Part shown: piece by piece, positions 1 to 8,385 of the stretch
Position numbering within the stretch: position 1 is the first letter of the stretch
Layout of the letters: every line of letters begins with the position of its first letter
From: Thermomonas sp.
Lineage (GTDB): Bacteria; Pseudomonadota; Gammaproteobacteria; Xanthomonadales; Xanthomonadaceae
Length of the DNA stretch: 64,000 nucleotides
Assembly (NCBI RefSeq): GCF_019104945.1
Contig: NZ_JAHRWW010000001.1
Location: forward strand, 62,001 to 126,000
Direction of reading: 5' to 3'
Notes under the pieces: model-generated
The model's input: the letters and a program-made list of their open reading frames with translations, nothing else
Databases searched by the model: none
Told to the model about the DNA's origin: nothing
Translations under genes and position numbers: made by a program

Positions 1-744
1 GAGGAAGCTCACCGGGCGCACGCCGCTGCGCAGCAGACGCTGCGCCATCCACAGCGGTGTGGCCACCTGCGCATTGACACCTTCAATCACACGCCCCACA
101 AAACGCGGCGCATCGGCACCGGCGTTTAGTTCAACCGGTACGCTGCTAGATACTGTCGGCGCAACCGCCGTCGTATCCAACGGCTCAACTTCGCAGCCAG
201 TTGCAGCGGCGACGTCAAACGCGATGCCGTGCACGCCGAAACAATCGGCGCGGTTAGGCGTGAGCTTCAGCTCAATGCTGGCATCGGGCAGCCCCAAATA
301 ATCCGCCAACGGCGTGCCCACCGGGGCATCGCTCGGCAGCTCCAGCAGGCCAGACGCATCAGCATCAATACCCAACTCTTTAGCCGAGCACAGCATCCCG
401 TTGGAGTCCACACCACGCAGCTTCGCGGCTTTAATTTTGAAGTCGCCAAACTGCGCGCCCACCATGGCCAGCGGTGCAATCAGCCCAGCGCGCGCGTTCG
501 GCGCGCCGCAGACGATTTGCAGCGGCGTCCCTAGCCCCGCGTCCACCTGACAAACTTGCAGCTTATCGGCCTGCGGGTGTTTTTCCGCAGACACAATTTT
601 TGCCACCACCACATGGTCGAGCTGTTCGCCCAGCGGCGTGAGTTCTTCCACCTCTAAACCAATGGCGGTCAGGGTGGCCGACAGCGCATCGCGCGTGGCG
701 TTTGTTTTAACGTGCTGACGCAACCAGTTTTCTGAAAATTTCAT
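1..744 (-). CDS. pheT: Phenylalanine-tRNA ligase beta subunit (5' part, runs off window)
   Basis: Beta subunit of the tetrameric (alpha2beta2) phenylalanyl-tRNA synthetase, which charges tRNA-Phe in the cytoplasm. The 248 codons visible begin MKFSENWLRQHV, the typical PheT start, and continue into the EMAP-II-like tRNA-binding OB fold at about residues 39-148 (HPQADKLQVCQVD, then GAPNARAG). The start of the B3/B4 region follows (KLTPNRADCFGVHGIAFDV). The 3' part, with the B5 domain and the core that contacts PheS, lies outside the window. It starts 9 bases after the pheS stop codon, so the two are almost certainly one transcript. Nothing in the visible part is broken. Confidence 0.97.
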   Translation of the reverse strand, partial: MKFSENWLRQHVKTNATRDALSATLTAIGLEVEELTPLGEQLDHVVVAKIVSAEKHPQADKLQVCQVDAGLGTPLQIVCGAPNARAGLIAPLAMVGAQFGDFKIKAAKLRGVDSNGMLCSAKELGIDADASGLLELPSDAPVGTPLADYLGLPDASIELKLTPNRADCFGVHGIAFDVAAATGCEVEPLDTTAVAPTVSSSVPVELNAGADAPRFVGRVIEGVNAQVATPLWMAQRLLRSGVRPVSFL

Positions 745-753
745 CGCAGCACC

Positions 754-1860
<1,107 letters not shown>

Positions 1861-1868
1861 CTAGCAGC

Positions 1869-2228
1869 TTACGCTGCCAAAGCGCTCTTTGCCTTTTCGG
1901 TGAGCGCGGTAAAGCCCGCAGCGTCATGCACGGCGATGTCGGCCAGCACCTTGCGATCCAAGGTGATGCCAGCCTTCAGCAGGCCGTTGATGAAGCGGCT
2001 GTAGCTCAGGCCATTGGCGCGTGCAGCAGCGTTGATACGCGCAATCCACAGGGTGCGGTAATGACGCTTCTTCTGCTTACGACCGATATAGGCGTACTGC
2101 AGGGCCTTGGTAACGGCCTGCTTAGCGACGCGGAATACCTTGCGGCGGGCATTGTAGTAGCCCTTCGCCTGGCTGATGATTTTCTTGTGGCGGCGACGCG
2201 CCGTAACACCACGTTTAACTCGTGCCAT
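1869..2228 (-). CDS. rplT: 50S ribosomal protein L20
   Basis: Large-subunit protein L20, needed early in 50S assembly and, in E. coli, the translational repressor of its own operon. The 119 residues start [16 protein letters not shown] and show the very basic N-terminal extension followed by the globular RNA-binding part ([21 protein letters not shown]). It lies 11 bases after rpmI, the normal order rpmI-rplT. Length and sequence are typical and no anomaly is visible. Confidence 0.99.
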   Translation of the reverse strand: MARVKRGVTARRRHKKIISQAKGYYNARRKVFRVAKQAVTKALQYAYIGRKQKKRHYRTLWIARINAAARANGLSYSRFINGLLKAGITLDRKVLADIAVHDAAGFTALTEKAKSALAA

Positions 2229-2239
2229 GTCTTATCTCC

Positions 2240-2437
2240 TCACAAATACGGCAGCATGCGGTCCAAACGGCCCGCGTCTTCGGCACGAACGTGGTTCGTC
2301 TGCCGCAGGTTACGCTTACGCTTGGTCGCCTTCTTGGTGAGGATGTGGCTCTTGTTGGCGTGGCCGCACTTGTACTTGCCGGAAGCGGTCTTCCGGAAGC
2401 GCTTGGCCGCCGCCCGATTGGTCTTAATCTTGGGCAT
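2240..2437 (-). CDS. rpmI: 50S ribosomal protein L35
   Basis: Small basic ribosomal protein of 65 residues starting [14 protein letters not shown], with the hallmark [12 protein letters not shown] stretch. It is an integral part of the 50S subunit. An AAGG Shine-Dalgarno precedes the ATG. Between infC and rpmI is an unusually long leader of about 195 bases with a candidate promoter, consistent with separate control of rpmI-rplT, possibly by L20 feedback as in E. coli. Confidence 0.99.
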   Translation of the reverse strand: MPKIKTNRAAAKRFRKTASGKYKCGHANKSHILTKKATKRKRNLRQTNHVRAEDAGRLDRMLPYL

Positions 2438-2591
2438 TGGGAATCCTTGCGAAATCTCAAACTAATCCAGGCGGCAACGTTGCCTTGCGGCGCGGTCACG
2501 CTTTCCATCCTGCCTGTATCGGTGGGTAAGCCCTGAATCCGGAACGGAAACGGGCAGGTCCTGTACAACAAACCGGCGAACCGGGCCCGCC
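2438..2591 (-). promoter_or_regulatory. Long 5' leader of rpmI-rplT (candidate L20 control region)
   Basis: A gene-free stretch between infC and rpmI, downstream of a candidate promoter. It contains self-complementary pieces (GGCAACGTTGCC near 2472-2485 and a CCGG-TTCG-CCGG hairpin near 2570-2585). E. coli L20 binds a leader upstream of rpmI to repress translation. I see the length and the potential structure, but I could not align this leader to any known L20 operator, so its role is inferred. Confidence 0.35.
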
Positions 2592-2620
2592 ATTATGCAC
2601 GAGCCCGAAACGTCTGGCAA
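2592..2620 (-). promoter_or_regulatory. Candidate sigma-70 promoter for rpmI-rplT
   Basis: On the minus strand TTGCCA and CATAAT are separated by exactly 17 bases, just after the infC stop codon. These match the -35 and -10 consensus at 5 of 6 positions each. It would drive rpmI-rplT independently of thrS-infC. Confidence 0.55.
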
Positions 2621-2631
2621 ATCTTTGGGTA

Positions 2632-3156
2632 TTACTTCTTCTTCGGCGCGATCATCATCACCATCTGCCGGCCTTCTAGGCGCGGACGCGATTCGATGAG
2701 GATGTCTTCACCAAGATCGGTTTCAATCCGAGTGGCCATTTCACGGCCCAACTCTTGGTGACTCATTTCACGGCCACGGAAGCGGATATTGACCTTAATC
2801 TTGTCGCCCTCGGCCAAGAACTCACGCATCTTGCGCAGCTTGATCTGGTAGTCACCTTCGTCCGTCACCGGGCGGAATTTGACTTCCTTAATTTCAACCT
2901 GCTTCTGCTTTTTCTTGGCTTCGTTGGCTTTTTTCTGCAGCTCAAACTTGAACTTGCCAAAGTCCATGATCTTGCAGACCGGCGGCTCGGCATTGGGCTG
3001 AATCTCAACGAGGTCGAGATCTTCCTCTTCTGCCATGCGCAGGGCTTCGTCGCGCGAAAGCACGCCGATCATTTCGCCATCGCTGCCAATAACGCGAACA
3101 CGCGGCACACGAATTTCATGATTCCGGCGGTTCTGCTTGTTGTCGGTGGTACTGAT
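2632..3156 (-). CDS. infC: Translation initiation factor IF-3, apparent ATC start
   Basis: IF-3 binds the 30S subunit, prevents premature 50S joining and discriminates against non-canonical start codons. The 174-residue product shows the N-domain ([16 protein letters not shown], then [22 protein letters not shown]) and the C-domain ending in the typical VMMIAPKKK. No ATG or GTG lies where the family begins. The ATC at 3156-3154 gives [12 protein letters not shown] and has a GGAG Shine-Dalgarno 9 bases upstream. An upstream in-frame start would add 16 residues unlike IF-3. Rare AUU/AUC/AUA starts are known for infC and make it self-limiting, because IF-3 rejects its own start codon. It lies 90 bases after thrS. 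Confidence 0.96.
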   Translation of the reverse strand: MSTTDNKQNRRNHEIRVPRVRVIGSDGEMIGVLSRDEALRMAEEEDLDLVEIQPNAEPPVCKIMDFGKFKFELQKKANEAKKKQKQVEIKEVKFRPVTDEGDYQIKLRKMREFLAEGDKIKVNIRFRGREMSHQELGREMATRIETDLGEDILIESRPRLEGRQMVMMIAPKKK

Positions 3157-3245
3157 TGTGGCAATCTCCAAAGGTGGGCCCGAATGGGCCAATGCGGCCA
3201 CCACCGGGAAGGCGATGGCCGGGCTTAAGCGGAGCAGACAAAACC

Positions 3246-5147
3246 TCAGGCAGCCCCTTCTTCACGCAAACGTGAAATAAAGGCATCAACGGACATACTG
3301 CCGAGATCTTCCCCACTCCGCGTACGTACAGACAGCGTGCCGTTTTCTTTTTCGCGGTCCCCAACCACGAGCAGATACGGCACCCGCTGCAACGTATGCT
3401 CGCGGATTTTATAGCCGATCTTTTCGTTCCGCAAATCGGTGCTTACTCGGAAGCCTTGATTTGCAAGGTTTTTATGCACTTCCTGAACAAAATCAGCCTG
3501 CGCATCGGTGATATTCATCACTACCGCCTGCAGCGGTGACAGCCAAACCGGGAACTGCCCGGCGTGGTGCTCGATCAAAATACCGATAAAACGCTCCATC
3601 GAACCGACGATCGCACGATGCAGCATGACCGGGTGTTTGCGCTGGCTATTTTCATCCACATACTCCGCGCCCAAGCGGCCCGGCATCATGAAATCGACCT
3701 GCATCGTGCCCAGCTGCCAAGTGCGGCCAATCGCATCCTTGAGGTGATATTCAATCTTTGGACCGTAGAACGCGCCCTCGCCCGGAAGCTCTTCCCACTC
3801 CACACCAGAGGCGCGCAATGCGTTACGCAGCGCAGCTTCTGCCTTATCCCAAGTGGCATCATCACCCAAACGCGGCTCGGGGCGCAGCGCGATTTTGATT
3901 TGGATATCGGTGAAACCGAAATCCTCGTACACCTTCAGCGCCTGCTCGTGGAACGCGCGTACTTCCGATTCAATCTGGCCCTCGGTGCAGAAGATATGAC
4001 CATCGTCTTGGGTGAAGCCACGCACACGCAAGATGCCATGCAGCGCGCCGGAGGGTTCGTTGCGATGGCAGGCACCGAACTCGCCATAGCGAATGGGCAA
4101 GTCGCGGTAGCTGTGCAGGCCTTGGTTGAACACCTGCACGTGGCCGGGGCAATTCATCGGCTTCACTGCATAGGTCCTTTTTTCGGACTCGGTGAAGAAC
4201 ATATTGTCTTTGTAGTTGTCCCAATGCCCGGACTTCTGCCACAGCGTCACGTCGAGAATCTGCGGGCAGCGCACTTCGCCGTAGCCGGTTTCACGGTACA
4301 CGCGACGCATGTATTGCTCCACGACTTGCCACACCGACCAGCCCTTGGGGTGCCAAAAGATCAGGCCTGGACCTTCTTCCTGCAGGTGGAACAAGTCCTG
4401 CGCCTTGGCAATTTTGCGGTGGTCGCGTTTCTCGGCTTCCTCAATCTGATGCAGATAGGCCTTGAGGTCTTTATCGTTGAGCCAAGCGGTGCCGTAGATG
4501 CGGCTCAGCATTTGGTTATTGGAATCGCCGCGCCAATAGGCACCGGCCACCTTCATCAATTTGAACGCGCGCAGCTTGTCGGTACCCGGTACGTGCGGGC
4601 CACGGCAGAGGTCGGTGAATTCGCCCTGCGTGTAGAGCGACAATTCTTCATTGGAAGGAATCGACTCGATGATTTCCGCCTTATAGGCTTCACCAATGCC
4701 CTTGAAGAAGGCCACCGCGTCATCGCGCGATTTCACGCTACGGCTCAGCGGCAGCGCTTCTTTCACGATCTTCTGCATCTCCGCCTCAATAGCGGGCAGA
4801 TCTTCCGGGGTGAACGGGCGCTCATAAGCGAAGTCGTAATAAAAACCGTTATCGATCACCGGGCCGATGGTGACCTGCGCACCGGGAAATAGGCGCTGCA
4901 CGGCTTGCGCCAACAGGTGCGCGGTGGAGTGACGAAGCACGTCCAGCGCTTCCGGCGATTTATCGGTAATGATGGCCAGCGAAGCGTCGTGATCGATCAA
5001 GTAACTGGCGTCCACCAGTTTGTCATCCACTTTACCGGCGAGCGTCGCCTTGGCTAGGCCTGCACCAATGGAGGCCGCAATATCGGCCACCGTTACCGGG
5101 TGTTCAAACTGACGAACCGCGCCATCGGGGAGCGTAATCGAAATCAT
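3246..5147 (-). CDS. thrS: Threonine-tRNA ligase
   Basis: Class II threonyl-tRNA synthetase (ATP + Thr + tRNA-Thr), 633 residues, full length. Domains in order are the N-terminal TGS domain (about 1-60, [21 protein letters not shown]), the editing domain with [11 protein letters not shown] and later CRGPHVPGT, the catalytic core with the zinc-binding MNCPGHV and [10 protein letters not shown] motifs, and the C-terminal anticodon-binding domain (about 535-633). It heads the group thrS-infC-rpmI-rplT-pheS-pheT. The only promoter I can see upstream belongs to tRNA-Val. A leader with a Thr-containing mini-ORF and a terminator hairpin lies immediately before the start, so expression is probably attenuated. 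Confidence 0.98.
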   Translation of the reverse strand: MISITLPDGAVRQFEHPVTVADIAASIGAGLAKATLAGKVDDKLVDASYLIDHDASLAIITDKSPEALDVLRHSTAHLLAQAVQRLFPGAQVTIGPVIDNGFYYDFAYERPFTPEDLPAIEAEMQKIVKEALPLSRSVKSRDDAVAFFKGIGEAYKAEIIESIPSNEELSLYTQGEFTDLCRGPHVPGTDKLRAFKLMKVAGAYWRGDSNNQMLSRIYGTAWLNDKDLKAYLHQIEEAEKRDHRKIAKAQDLFHLQEEGPGLIFWHPKGWSVWQVVEQYMRRVYRETGYGEVRCPQILDVTLWQKSGHWDNYKDNMFFTESEKRTYAVKPMNCPGHVQVFNQGLHSYRDLPIRYGEFGACHRNEPSGALHGILRVRGFTQDDGHIFCTEGQIESEVRAFHEQALKVYEDFGFTDIQIKIALRPEPRLGDDATWDKAEAALRNALRASGVEWEELPGEGAFYGPKIEYHLKDAIGRTWQLGTMQVDFMMPGRLGAEYVDENSQRKHPVMLHRAIVGSMERFIGILIEHHAGQFPVWLSPLQAVVMNITDAQADFVQEVHKNLANQGFRVSTDLRNEKIGYKIREHTLQRVPYLLVVGDREKENGTLSVRTRSGEDLGSMSVDAFISRLREEGAA

Positions 5148-5170
5148 AAAAATACCTCAGGGCATAAACG

Positions 5171-5191
5171 AAAAAAGACGCCGAAGCGCCT
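5171..5191 (-). terminator. Rho-independent terminator in the thrS leader (candidate attenuator)
   Basis: On the minus strand the hairpin is AGGCGC-TTCG-GCGTCT, a 6-base-pair stem with a UUCG tetraloop, followed directly by a run of T. It ends only 23 bases before the thrS ATG. GACGC or GCCGA at 5228-5221 can pair with the terminator arm as an antiterminator. Confidence 0.75.
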
Positions 5192-5232
5192 ATCGTTACC
5201 ACAAAACAAAGGGTGCGAATGCGTCGGCAGAA

Positions 5233-5259
5233 TTAGCTGTGGGCGCTTGTAGTGTTCAT
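5233..5259 (-). CDS. Candidate thrS leader peptide (8 residues, two Thr codons)
   Basis: A mini-ORF reading M-N-T-T-S-A-H-S-stop lies between tRNA-Val and thrS. It ends about 40 bases before the terminator hairpin. Tandem Thr codons (ACT ACA) just before a terminator and a threonyl-tRNA synthetase gene fit ribosome-stalling attenuation. The Shine-Dalgarno is weak (GAG about 9 bases upstream) and only two of eight codons are Thr, so translation is unproven. Confidence 0.4.
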   Translation of the reverse strand: MNTTSAHS

Positions 5260-5310
5260 GTCGCACGCTCGACCGACGTTTCCGTGGGCCACCTTTCTCC
5301 GAGTTCGTTA

Positions 5311-5330
5311 CCACGTAGTCTACTACGTGG
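5311..5330 (-). repeat. Palindromic hairpin overlapping the 3' end of tRNA-Val
   Basis: CCACGTAGT-AG-ACTACGTGG on the minus strand has 9-base perfect arms with a 2-base loop. The first three bases are the CCA end of the tRNA. There is no T run after it, so it is more likely a 3' processing signal than a terminator. Confidence 0.6.
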
Positions 5331-5402
5331 TGGGCGGTACAGGGTTCGAACCTGTGACCCCTACCATGTCAAGGTAGTGCTCTACCGCTGAGCTAACCGC
5401 CC
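5328..5402 (-). tRNA. tRNA-Val (anticodon GAC)
   Basis: 75 nucleotides with the 3' CCA encoded. The acceptor stem is GGGCGGT with ACCGCCC, the D stem GCTC/GAGC, the anticodon stem CTACC/GGTAG with loop TTGACAT (anticodon GAC), and the T stem ACAGG/CCTGT around TTCGAAC. All four stems pair perfectly. A promoter lies just upstream. The encoded CCA is also the first part of a 20-base hairpin immediately downstream. Confidence 0.98.
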
Positions 5403-5427
5403 GCTATCCCCTTCTGCAGGGGCGCGA

Positions 5428-5457
5428 ATTGTAGCGCGAGTTTTGGCGGCGTTACAA
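5428..5457 (-). promoter_or_regulatory. Promoter of tRNA-Val (and probably thrS)
   Basis: On the minus strand TTGTAA and TACAAT are separated by 18 bases, with the -10 element 25 bases from the tRNA 5' end. I found no better promoter between the tRNA and thrS, which suggests a shared transcript. Confidence 0.65.
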
Positions 5458-5532
5458 GTAGCCACTTTTGGCATGTAGCGATTTTTGAGCTACTTCGGCA
5501 CTCTATGCACACTTGTCACAAGGGAAACCGTT

Positions 5533-6909
5533 ATGCGCCTTCTTTCGTTTGCCTGCGCCGCTGCGCTGGGCGCGTTGTCGTTGGCCAGTTTTGCTGCAAC
5601 GCCCACCGCGCCGGTCACCCACGTCCCCGGCAGTGAGGCCATTGTTAGCCACACGCTTGCTAATGGGCTGAAAATTATCGTTTGGCCTAACCACGCCATT
5701 CCCAGCGCCAACTACTATACCTTCTACAAAGTAGGCAGCCGCAATGAACGCCCCGGCATCACCGGGCTTGCGCACTTCTTCGAACATATGATGTTCAACG
5801 GCACCAGCAAGCGCGCACCGGGCGAGTTCGACCGCACCATGGAGGCCAGCGGCGGCAGCAATAACGCCAGCACCAGCAGCGACCTCACCATTTATACAGA
5901 CTGGTTTCCGGCTAGCGCACTAGGCACTATTTTTGATCTCGAAGGCGACCGCATGGCCAACCTTGCCTTTGACCCCAAAGTGATCGAAAGCGAGCGCGAG
6001 GTGGTGTACAGCGAGCGCCGCTCCAGCGTGGATAACGACAACTTCGGCACACTGATGGAGCAGATGCAGGCAGCGGCTTATATCGCCCACCCGTACCACA
6101 TCCCTACCATCGGCTGGCCCAGCGATATCGAGCACTGGACATCGGCCGACCTGAAGCAATTTTTCAAAACCTATTACGCGCCTAATAACGCCGTTTTAGT
6201 GATCGTGGGCGATGTAAACCCCGATGAAGTGTTTGCACTGGCTAACCGCCACCTTGCCCCGCTGGCCAAACAGCCCGCGCCCACACCGGTGACCACTGTT
6301 GAGCCAGAGCAATTAGGCGAGAGGCGGCTTGTGGTGGAGCGCGCCGATGCGCAGTCGCCAATTTTGGCCTACGCCTTTCATACTGGCCTAGGTGCTGGCA
6401 GCAAAAACCACCCTACACTTGAACTACTCAGTACGATCCTTGCTGAGGGCCAATCTTCGCGCCTGCATCAACGCTTAGTAGAACAAGAACAAGCTGCGGT
6501 ATCTGCAGGCGCATTTGCCGAAGCCGGTTTTGACCCTGGCCTGCTTTGGGTGTACGCCATGCTGCCCCCGGGGGGTGACCTCGCGCAGGTAGAAGCCCTG
6601 CTTGATGATGAGTTAAGCAAAATTGCAACAGATGGTGTTAGCGCGGTCGAACTAGAAAAAGCGCGCAATCTGAAGCTTTCCGAATTTTGGCGCGGCATGT
6701 CCACGATCAACGGCAAAGCACAAGCGCTGGGCAGCGCCGAAGTGTTTGAAGGTGATTTTCGGAAAGCGTTTGACGTGCCAGCCGCGTTTAATGCTGTAAC
6801 CGCTACAGACATACAAACACTGGCCAAAAAGATTTTGCGCAAGCAAAACCGCACAACAGGAAGCATTTTGCCCTCCGTGCAAACCGCCTCCAAGGAGACC
6901 ACCCCATGA
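5533..6909 (+). CDS. M16 family zinc peptidase, catalytically competent subunit
   Basis: A periplasmic pitrilysin-type peptidase of 458 residues. The start at 5533 follows AGGGAAA and gives a clean signal peptide (MRLLSFACAAALGALSLASFA, about 21 residues). The inverted zinc motif is intact as H81-F-F-E-H85 in GLAHFFEHMMFNG, with the downstream acidic region ESEREVVYSERR at about 155-166 giving the third ligand. It has the two-domain M16 layout with a C-terminal non-catalytic half (PILAYAFHTG onward). It overlaps the next gene by 4 bases (ATGA). The pair resembles two-subunit bacterial M16 enzymes, one subunit with the metal site and one without. The substrate cannot be told from sequence. Confidence 0.9.
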   Translation: MRLLSFACAAALGALSLASFAATPTAPVTHVPGSEAIVSHTLANGLKIIVWPNHAIPSANYYTFYKVGSRNERPGITGLAHFFEHMMFNGTSKRAPGEFDRTMEASGGSNNASTSSDLTIYTDWFPASALGTIFDLEGDRMANLAFDPKVIESEREVVYSERRSSVDNDNFGTLMEQMQAAAYIAHPYHIPTIGWPSDIEHWTSADLKQFFKTYYAPNNAVLVIVGDVNPDEVFALANRHLAPLAKQPAPTPVTTVEPEQLGERRLVVERADAQSPILAYAFHTGLGAGSKNHPTLELLSTILAEGQSSRLHQRLVEQEQAAVSAGAFAEAGFDPGLLWVYAMLPPGGDLAQVEALLDDELSKIATDGVSAVELEKARNLKLSEFWRGMSTINGKAQALGSAEVFEGDFRKAFDVPAAFNAVTATDIQTLAKKILRKQNRTTGSILPSVQTASKETTP

Positions 6910-8291
6910 ACCGCCTCGGCCTACTTATCGCGTTTTGCTGCATGTTTGCATTGGGTCGCGCTGGTGCTGCTGAAGTCAAACTTCCCGACTTTCAAACCAT
7001 CACCCTTGATAACGGCGCCACACTGCTACTGACGCCGCGCAAAGACGTGCCGCTTATCGCCACCACCGTACTCGTGCGCGGCGGCAGCCTTGCCGACCCT
7101 GCGGGTAAAGAAGGGGTTGCCGAACTCACCGCAGGCATGCTGGAAAAAGGCGCTGGAGACCGCAATGCAGCCGCGTTTGCAGAAGCCGTCGATAATGCGG
7201 GCGGCAGCCTGTCACTTAGCAGCACAAGCGAAGCGGTTGTTGCAAACGCGCAGTTTCTATCCAAAGACAGCACGCTCATGCTGTCGCTGCTCTCCGATGC
7301 ACTACAGCACCCACGCATGGACGCGGCCGAGTTCGACAAGTTGCGCAAAAATGCGATCGACAGCATCGCCACCGCCAAGGACTCTGACCCGCGCAGATTG
7401 GTCGGCACTTACGCCGACGCATGGCTGTTTCAGAACCATCCTTATGGCCGAGCCGAAAATGAGACCAGCCTTGCAAACATTACGCTGCAAGACCTGCAAG
7501 AGTTCCGCCGCCTACATATGGGCGGCAACCGCCTAATTATTTCAATTGCAGGCGACTTTGACAGTGCCGCCATTACGCACCAGGTGCAACAACTCTTTGG
7601 TCACTGGGCCGCGGCCACAGGCACCTTACCCACGGTGGAAGCCAAGCAGCCGGAAAAGGGGCGCCGTGTGCTGCTGGTGGATAAGCCCGGTGCTACGCAA
7701 ACCTATTTCAGCCTGCTCAACGTTGGCACCACCCGTAGCGACCCCGCTCGCGCCGCGCAAAACCTCGTGCAAACCGCATTCGGCGGGCGCTTTACGTCCA
7801 TGCTCAATACCGAGTTACGGGTAAAGTCTGGCCTCACCTATGGCGCCACATCGCGCATCAACCGCATGCGTCTTCCGGGTGATGTCAACCTAACCAGCTT
7901 CACCAAAACCGAAACCACGCAAGCGGCCATTGACCTTGCCATCGCCACACTCGATAAGCTCCACCAAACTGGCCTTGATGCGGCCACGCTGCAATCGGCC
8001 AAAAACTATATCGCCGGGCAGTTTCCGCCCAGTCTTGAAACCAGCGCACAGGTTGCCAGCTCTATCGCATGGCTCACCATGTTTGACGAACCACGCAGCA
8101 GCATCGATGGTTACTTAAGCAGTGTCGAAGCCGCCACGCCCGCGCAAGTGGCTGCAGCGCGCGCCATATACCCGCAGAGCAAAGACCTCGTGATTGTGGC
8201 CATTGGTGACGCCAGTGCTATCCGCCCAATCATGCAAAAGTACGGCCCGGTCACCGAAATCAAGCTTTCCGATCCGCGCTTTTCTCCTTAA
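6906..8291 (+). CDS. M16 family peptidase-like protein, non-catalytic partner
   Basis: A secreted M16-fold protein of 461 residues with an N-terminal signal peptide (MNRLGLLIAFCCMFALGRAGA). At the position of the zinc motif it reads GVAELTAGMLEKGAG, so both histidines and the glutamate of HxxEH are missing. The glycine-rich and RTxxGLTYG-like segments of the non-catalytic subunit are present (ELRVKSGLTYGATSR). It is translationally coupled to the active M16 gene upstream, which fits a heterodimer in which this chain supplies the substrate-binding half. No frameshift or truncation is seen. Confidence 0.88.
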   Translation: MNRLGLLIAFCCMFALGRAGAAEVKLPDFQTITLDNGATLLLTPRKDVPLIATTVLVRGGSLADPAGKEGVAELTAGMLEKGAGDRNAAAFAEAVDNAGGSLSLSSTSEAVVANAQFLSKDSTLMLSLLSDALQHPRMDAAEFDKLRKNAIDSIATAKDSDPRRLVGTYADAWLFQNHPYGRAENETSLANITLQDLQEFRRLHMGGNRLIISIAGDFDSAAITHQVQQLFGHWAAATGTLPTVEAKQPEKGRRVLLVDKPGATQTYFSLLNVGTTRSDPARAAQNLVQTAFGGRFTSMLNTELRVKSGLTYGATSRINRMRLPGDVNLTSFTKTETTQAAIDLAIATLDKLHQTGLDAATLQSAKNYIAGQFPPSLETSAQVASSIAWLTMFDEPRSSIDGYLSSVEAATPAQVAAARAIYPQSKDLVIVAIGDASAIRPIMQKYGPVTEIKLSDPRFSP

Positions 8292-8385
8292 TTTTTCCCC
8301 ACCCACATGACCTGTAGCACCTATTCACCTACCCGTATCGCGCTACAGTCGATTCTTACCCACTGCACCTGAAGAGTTCTCACCC

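Noticed and set aside
3564..4892. Long open frame of 442 codons on the plus strand opposite thrS
   Set aside because: It is the antisense shadow of a well-conserved synthetase gene. Its translation has no recognisable domain and no ribosome site.
5193..5314. Ten-base direct repeat GTGGTAACGA (minus strand) at 5305-5314 and 5193-5202
   Set aside because: Short, and without a clear structural role. One copy is part of the tRNA-flanking hairpin region. I could not exclude chance.
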